Positions 61,531 through 64,000 of a DNA stretch of 64,000 bases are shown here, piece by piece. Source of the stretch: Oscillibacter sp. PC13 (lineage in GTDB: Bacteria; Bacillota; Clostridia; Oscillospirales; Oscillospiraceae); NCBI RefSeq assembly GCF_900115635.1, contig NZ_FOXE01000002.1, positions 124,001 through 188,000 on the forward strand, written 5' to 3'. Position 1 is the first letter of the stretch. Each line of letters begins with the position of its first letter. The position numbers and the translations under genes were made by a program. The notes beneath the pieces were generated by a model. The model was not told the origin of the DNA. It saw only the letters and a list, made by a program, of their open reading frames with translations, and did not search any database.

Positions 61531-62019
61531 TCACCCCTGCTCCCCCGTCTGCCAGGCCTTGCACACGTCCACCCACTGTACGAAATGGGAGGAGTATTTC
61601 TCCAGTTCCTCACAGGTCAGCTCGATGGCGCTGTTGCTGCTGCCGGCAGCTGGAAAAATGGTGTCAAACCGCTTCAGGGACACGTCCAGGTAAACCTGTA
61701 CACCCTCCGGCAAAGCAAAGGAACACACGCCGCCCACGTCGTGGCCAATCAGTGTGTGGGCCTCCTCATGGGTCAGCATTTTGGCCTTGGTGTGGAACTG
61801 TGCCTTGTACTTGCTGTTATCCACCTTGGCATCTCCCGCCGCCACAATGATCACCGGTCTCTCATCCACCTTAAAACTCAGGCTTTTGGCAATGCGGGCG
61901 GGCTCCACCCCAACCGCCTGGGCAGCCAGATCCACCGTGGCGGAGGACACCGGGAACTCCTGGATCCGGTCCTCGACTCCGAACTGTTTCAAATAGGTTC
62001 TGACCTTCTCAATCGACAT
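61531..62019 (-). CDS. YbaK/EbsC-family aminoacyl-tRNA editing protein
   Basis: 162 aa single-domain deacylase. Family marks are the conserved lysine in ARIAKSLSFKVDERPV, the GDAKVD segment and the DVGGVCSFALPEGV loop. It hydrolyses tRNAs mischarged with a small amino acid (Cys-tRNAPro or Ala-tRNAPro in known members). The ProRS in this window lacks its own editing domain, so the pairing makes sense. The start at 62019 follows AGGAG. Confidence 0.9.
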   Translation of the reverse strand: MSIEKVRTYLKQFGVEDRIQEFPVSSATVDLAAQAVGVEPARIAKSLSFKVDERPVIIVAAGDAKVDNSKYKAQFHTKAKMLTHEEAHTLIGHDVGGVCSFALPEGVQVYLDVSLKRFDTIFPAAGSSNSAIELTCEELEKYSSHFVQWVDVCKAWQTGEQG

Positions 62020-62078
62020 GGCTGCTCTCCTCTTTCTCTTCATTCATCTCTGGGCGCCGGTTGCCAGCGCCGCAAACT

Positions 62079-62852
62079 TTATCGGATATCCAACCGCTCC
62101 ACAGCAGTGCACAGGCCGGTGGCACTATCCACGGTAAACACCGCCCCCTGGAGCTTGCAGGGCCCCTCAGGTGAACGGTAGCGCCCCGGAAGCCCCCCCA
62201 AAAAATGTTCCACTGACTGCCGCGGCTCCACGCCCAGCACGGATTCAACGGGCCCCGTCATACCTAAATCAGTGAGGTAGCCGGTCCCTTTGGGATACAC
62301 CCGCTCATCCGCTGTAGGTACATGGGTGTGGGTGCCCCACAGGGCGCTGACCCGGCCGTCCAGATAATAGCCCATTGCCAGCTTTTCGCTGGTGGCCTCT
62401 GCGTGAAAATCCACCAGGGTGATATCCGCTTGTCCTTCCTTCAGACATTTATCGGCCGCAGCAAAGGGGTTGTCTGCTCCCCAGCTCAGATCACACCGGC
62501 CAATCAGGTTCAGCACCCGGACGCGCAGGCCGTTCACATCGTAAATGCTGCAGCCCCGTCCCGGCGCCCGGCCTGTAAAATTGGCAGGCCGCAGCAGCCA
62601 GGGCAGATCGTCCAGGGCCTCCGCAATCTGCATCTTTCCAAAGGTGTGATTACCCAGCGTCACCACATCGGCGCCGGCGTCGTAAATCCGCTCCGCCTGC
62701 TCCCGTGTGAGGCCCACGCCGGCGGCATTCTCCCCGTTTACCACGGTGAAGGCAATATCTTTCAACTTTTTCAGCGGGCGCAGGTTTTTTTCCAAATGGC
62801 GGAGGCCACCTTCCGCCACCACGTCGCCCACGGCCAGAATCTGAAGCTGCAT
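62079..62852 (-). CDS. ymdB: YmdB-family metallophosphoesterase
   Basis: 257 aa (TIGR00282 type). Metal ligands appear in ILAVGDVVAEGG (with Asp in place), VVNGENAAGVGLT, TLGNHTFGK, VDFHAEATSEK and GTHTHVPTADE. B. subtilis YmdB is a 2',3'-cyclic nucleotide phosphodiesterase influencing biofilm and motility choice. The start at 62852 is preferred over a longer frame. It follows a short promoter gap and is divergent from the LysR gene. Confidence 0.93.
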   Translation of the reverse strand: MQLQILAVGDVVAEGGLRHLEKNLRPLKKLKDIAFTVVNGENAAGVGLTREQAERIYDAGADVVTLGNHTFGKMQIAEALDDLPWLLRPANFTGRAPGRGCSIYDVNGLRVRVLNLIGRCDLSWGADNPFAAADKCLKEGQADITLVDFHAEATSEKLAMGYYLDGRVSALWGTHTHVPTADERVYPKGTGYLTDLGMTGPVESVLGVEPRQSVEHFLGGLPGRYRSPEGPCKLQGAVFTVDSATGLCTAVERLDIR

Positions 62853-63037
62853 GTTTGTTCCTCCGCTTTCACATCTAATGGTGTAGTATACCAAAAAAGA
62901 GTTCCTTTGCAAAGAAGTTCCGAAAATTTTCGACTAGGCCATTGTGTTTCCGTATCTTTCTGCTTATAATGACTATGAATTGCAGAAATACCATCTTCTT
63001 CTGTCATAAGAATTTTTAATTATGGAAGGAGCCTTCT

Positions 63038-63925
63038 ATGGCAGTCAAGCTGGAATTGTACCGTGTGTTCAAGGAGGTTGCCGAGACCGGCAATATCTCC
63101 GTGGCGGCAAAAAACCTGTATATTTCCCAGTCTGCGGTCAGCCAGTCCATCAAGCAGCTGGAAACGGCGCTGCAGGCCAGGCTGTTCTCCCGCAGCCCCC
63201 GCGGGGTCTCCCTCACCGGGGAGGGGCAAATGCTCTATCAATACGTCCGCAGCGCCCTGGGCCTGATCGCCACGGGAGAGGACAAGCTGTCCCAGGCCCA
63301 GCAGCTGCTGCTGGGCACGCTGGTGATCGGCGCCAGCGACACTGTCACCAGCTGGTTTCTGACCCCCTATCTGGAGGCCTTCCACCGGGAGCACCCGGGC
63401 ATCCGTTTGAAAATTGTCAGCGGCCGCAGTGCGAAGGTGCTGAGCCTGTTAAAATCCGGCACCGTGGATATTGCCTTTGCCTCATCCCCTTCAGACAGCG
63501 TCCTTGCCACCTGGCCTTGCTTTTCCACCCACGCCGTCTTCGTGGCCGGCAGCGGCTATCCCTGTGACTTCGACCATGTGTACACCCTGCAGGAAATTGC
63601 AGCGTTCCCACTGATTCTTTTGGAGCGGAAGGCAAGCAGCCGGGTGTTTTTAGAGCAGTATTTTCTCAAGAGCGGCGTGACGCTGAATCCGGAAATTGAG
63701 CTCTCCTCCCGTGGCCTTTTGGTGTCCCTGAGCCGCATCGGCCTGGGTGTGGCCGGCGTCACCTTGGAATTTGTGCAGAAGTCACTGGACGCCGGAGAAA
63801 TCCGCCTTTTGAGAACCGATTTTGAAATTCCCGCCCGCAGCGTGGACATGTGCACTCTGCAGGACGTGACGCCCACCGCCGCGGCAGCCGCCTTTATGGA
63901 AATGGTCCGCCGGGGCACCTGCTGA
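63038..63925 (+). CDS. LysR-family transcriptional regulator
   Basis: 295 aa. An N-terminal winged helix (residues 3-62: ISVAAKNLYISQSAVSQSIK, then LFSRSPRGVSLT) joins a periplasmic-binding-like effector domain (about 90-290). GGAAGGAG lies upstream of the ATG at 63038. It is followed 8 nt later by a membrane-channel gene, its possible target or partner. The effector is unknown. Confidence 0.94.
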   Translation: MAVKLELYRVFKEVAETGNISVAAKNLYISQSAVSQSIKQLETALQARLFSRSPRGVSLTGEGQMLYQYVRSALGLIATGEDKLSQAQQLLLGTLVIGASDTVTSWFLTPYLEAFHREHPGIRLKIVSGRSAKVLSLLKSGTVDIAFASSPSDSVLATWPCFSTHAVFVAGSGYPCDFDHVYTLQEIAAFPLILLERKASSRVFLEQYFLKSGVTLNPEIELSSRGLLVSLSRIGLGVAGVTLEFVQKSLDAGEIRLLRTDFEIPARSVDMCTLQDVTPTAAAAAFMEMVRRGTC

Positions 63926-63933
63926 GGTACTGC

Positions 63934-64000
63934 ATGGATCGGTTTATTCTCATTTTGGAGCTGGCCGGCACCATGGCCTTTTCGGCCTCCGGCGCCATGA
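63934..64000 (+). CDS. TRIC-family (UPF0126/YvgT-like) membrane channel protein, partial
   Basis: Only 22 codons are visible, beginning MDRFILILELAGTMAFSASG and running off the right edge. The ELAGTMAFSASGAM pattern matches the first helix of bacterial trimeric intracellular cation channel proteins. It lies 8 nt after the LysR stop, so it is co-transcribed. Confidence is limited by length. Confidence 0.7.
   Translation, partial: MDRFILILELAGTMAFSASGAM

Overview
The window reads as a chromosomal segment of a spore-forming Gram-positive anaerobe of the Clostridia, most likely a gut Oscillospiraceae (Flavonifractor/Lawsonibacter-like). Grounds: a complete S10-spc-alpha ribosomal operon in Firmicutes order (with secY, adk, map, a KOW protein and infA), a T-box in front of thrS, strong Shine-Dalgarno sites, a sporulation sigma factor gene (sigK), an SOS-type lexA, RNase Y, and TRAP and AGCS transporters. 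The genus is inference; no rRNA gene is present.

Layout. 1-6.5 kb: a catabolic operon on the minus strand (TRAP transporter dctP-dctQ-dctM, a short-chain dehydrogenase, and both halves of a thiamine-diphosphate E1 dehydrogenase, the beta subunit running off the left edge), divergent from a GntR/FCD regulator with AT-rich palindromes between. 6.5-7.3 kb: a PPOX-fold flavoprotein and a GIY-YIG nuclease. 7.4-13.2 kb: the most interesting part. The late mother-cell sigma factor gene sigK is split into a 5' part (7413-7616) and a 3' part (12695-13228) by a compact 5,087-bp skin-type element. The element carries a large serine recombinase, a 64-codon gene overlapping its start, a Crp/Fnr regulator, hydroxylamine reductase (hcp) and a TspO protein, and no phage structural genes. 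Rejoining at a shared AAAAA core restores a 242-residue pro-sigma-K in frame.

13.3-19 kb: an AGCS amino-acid symporter overlapping a homocysteine S-methyltransferase, a pentapeptide-repeat protein, lexA with an SOS box on its -35, secG, a polysaccharide deacetylase and a zinc-ribbon membrane protein. 19-35.3 kb: the ribosomal operon from rpsJ to rplQ, with a clear promoter, an attenuator-like hairpin in a ~280-nt leader, and two unusually long structured gaps (rpsJ-rplC, rpsN-rpsH). 35.4-43 kb: proS, a GNAT acetyltransferase, a lipoprotein, rny, an amidase and an rRNA methyltransferase. 43-52.4 kb: an SLH-domain surface protein, a MacAB-like efflux operon behind a perfect palindromic operator, and a second (TAXI-type) TRAP system. 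52.7-58.5 kb: pyruvate carboxylase, and a TGS-less thrS behind a T-box. 58.5-64 kb: a small gene and an XRE regulator sharing paired operators, asparaginase, an SbcD-like nuclease, a YbaK-type editing protein, YmdB, a LysR regulator and the start of a TRIC-family channel gene.

No tRNA, rRNA, CRISPR array or insertion sequence was found. Start codons were moved from the longest ORF wherever a Shine-Dalgarno site argued for a later start. Function assignments rest on motif recognition by eye, not on database searches.
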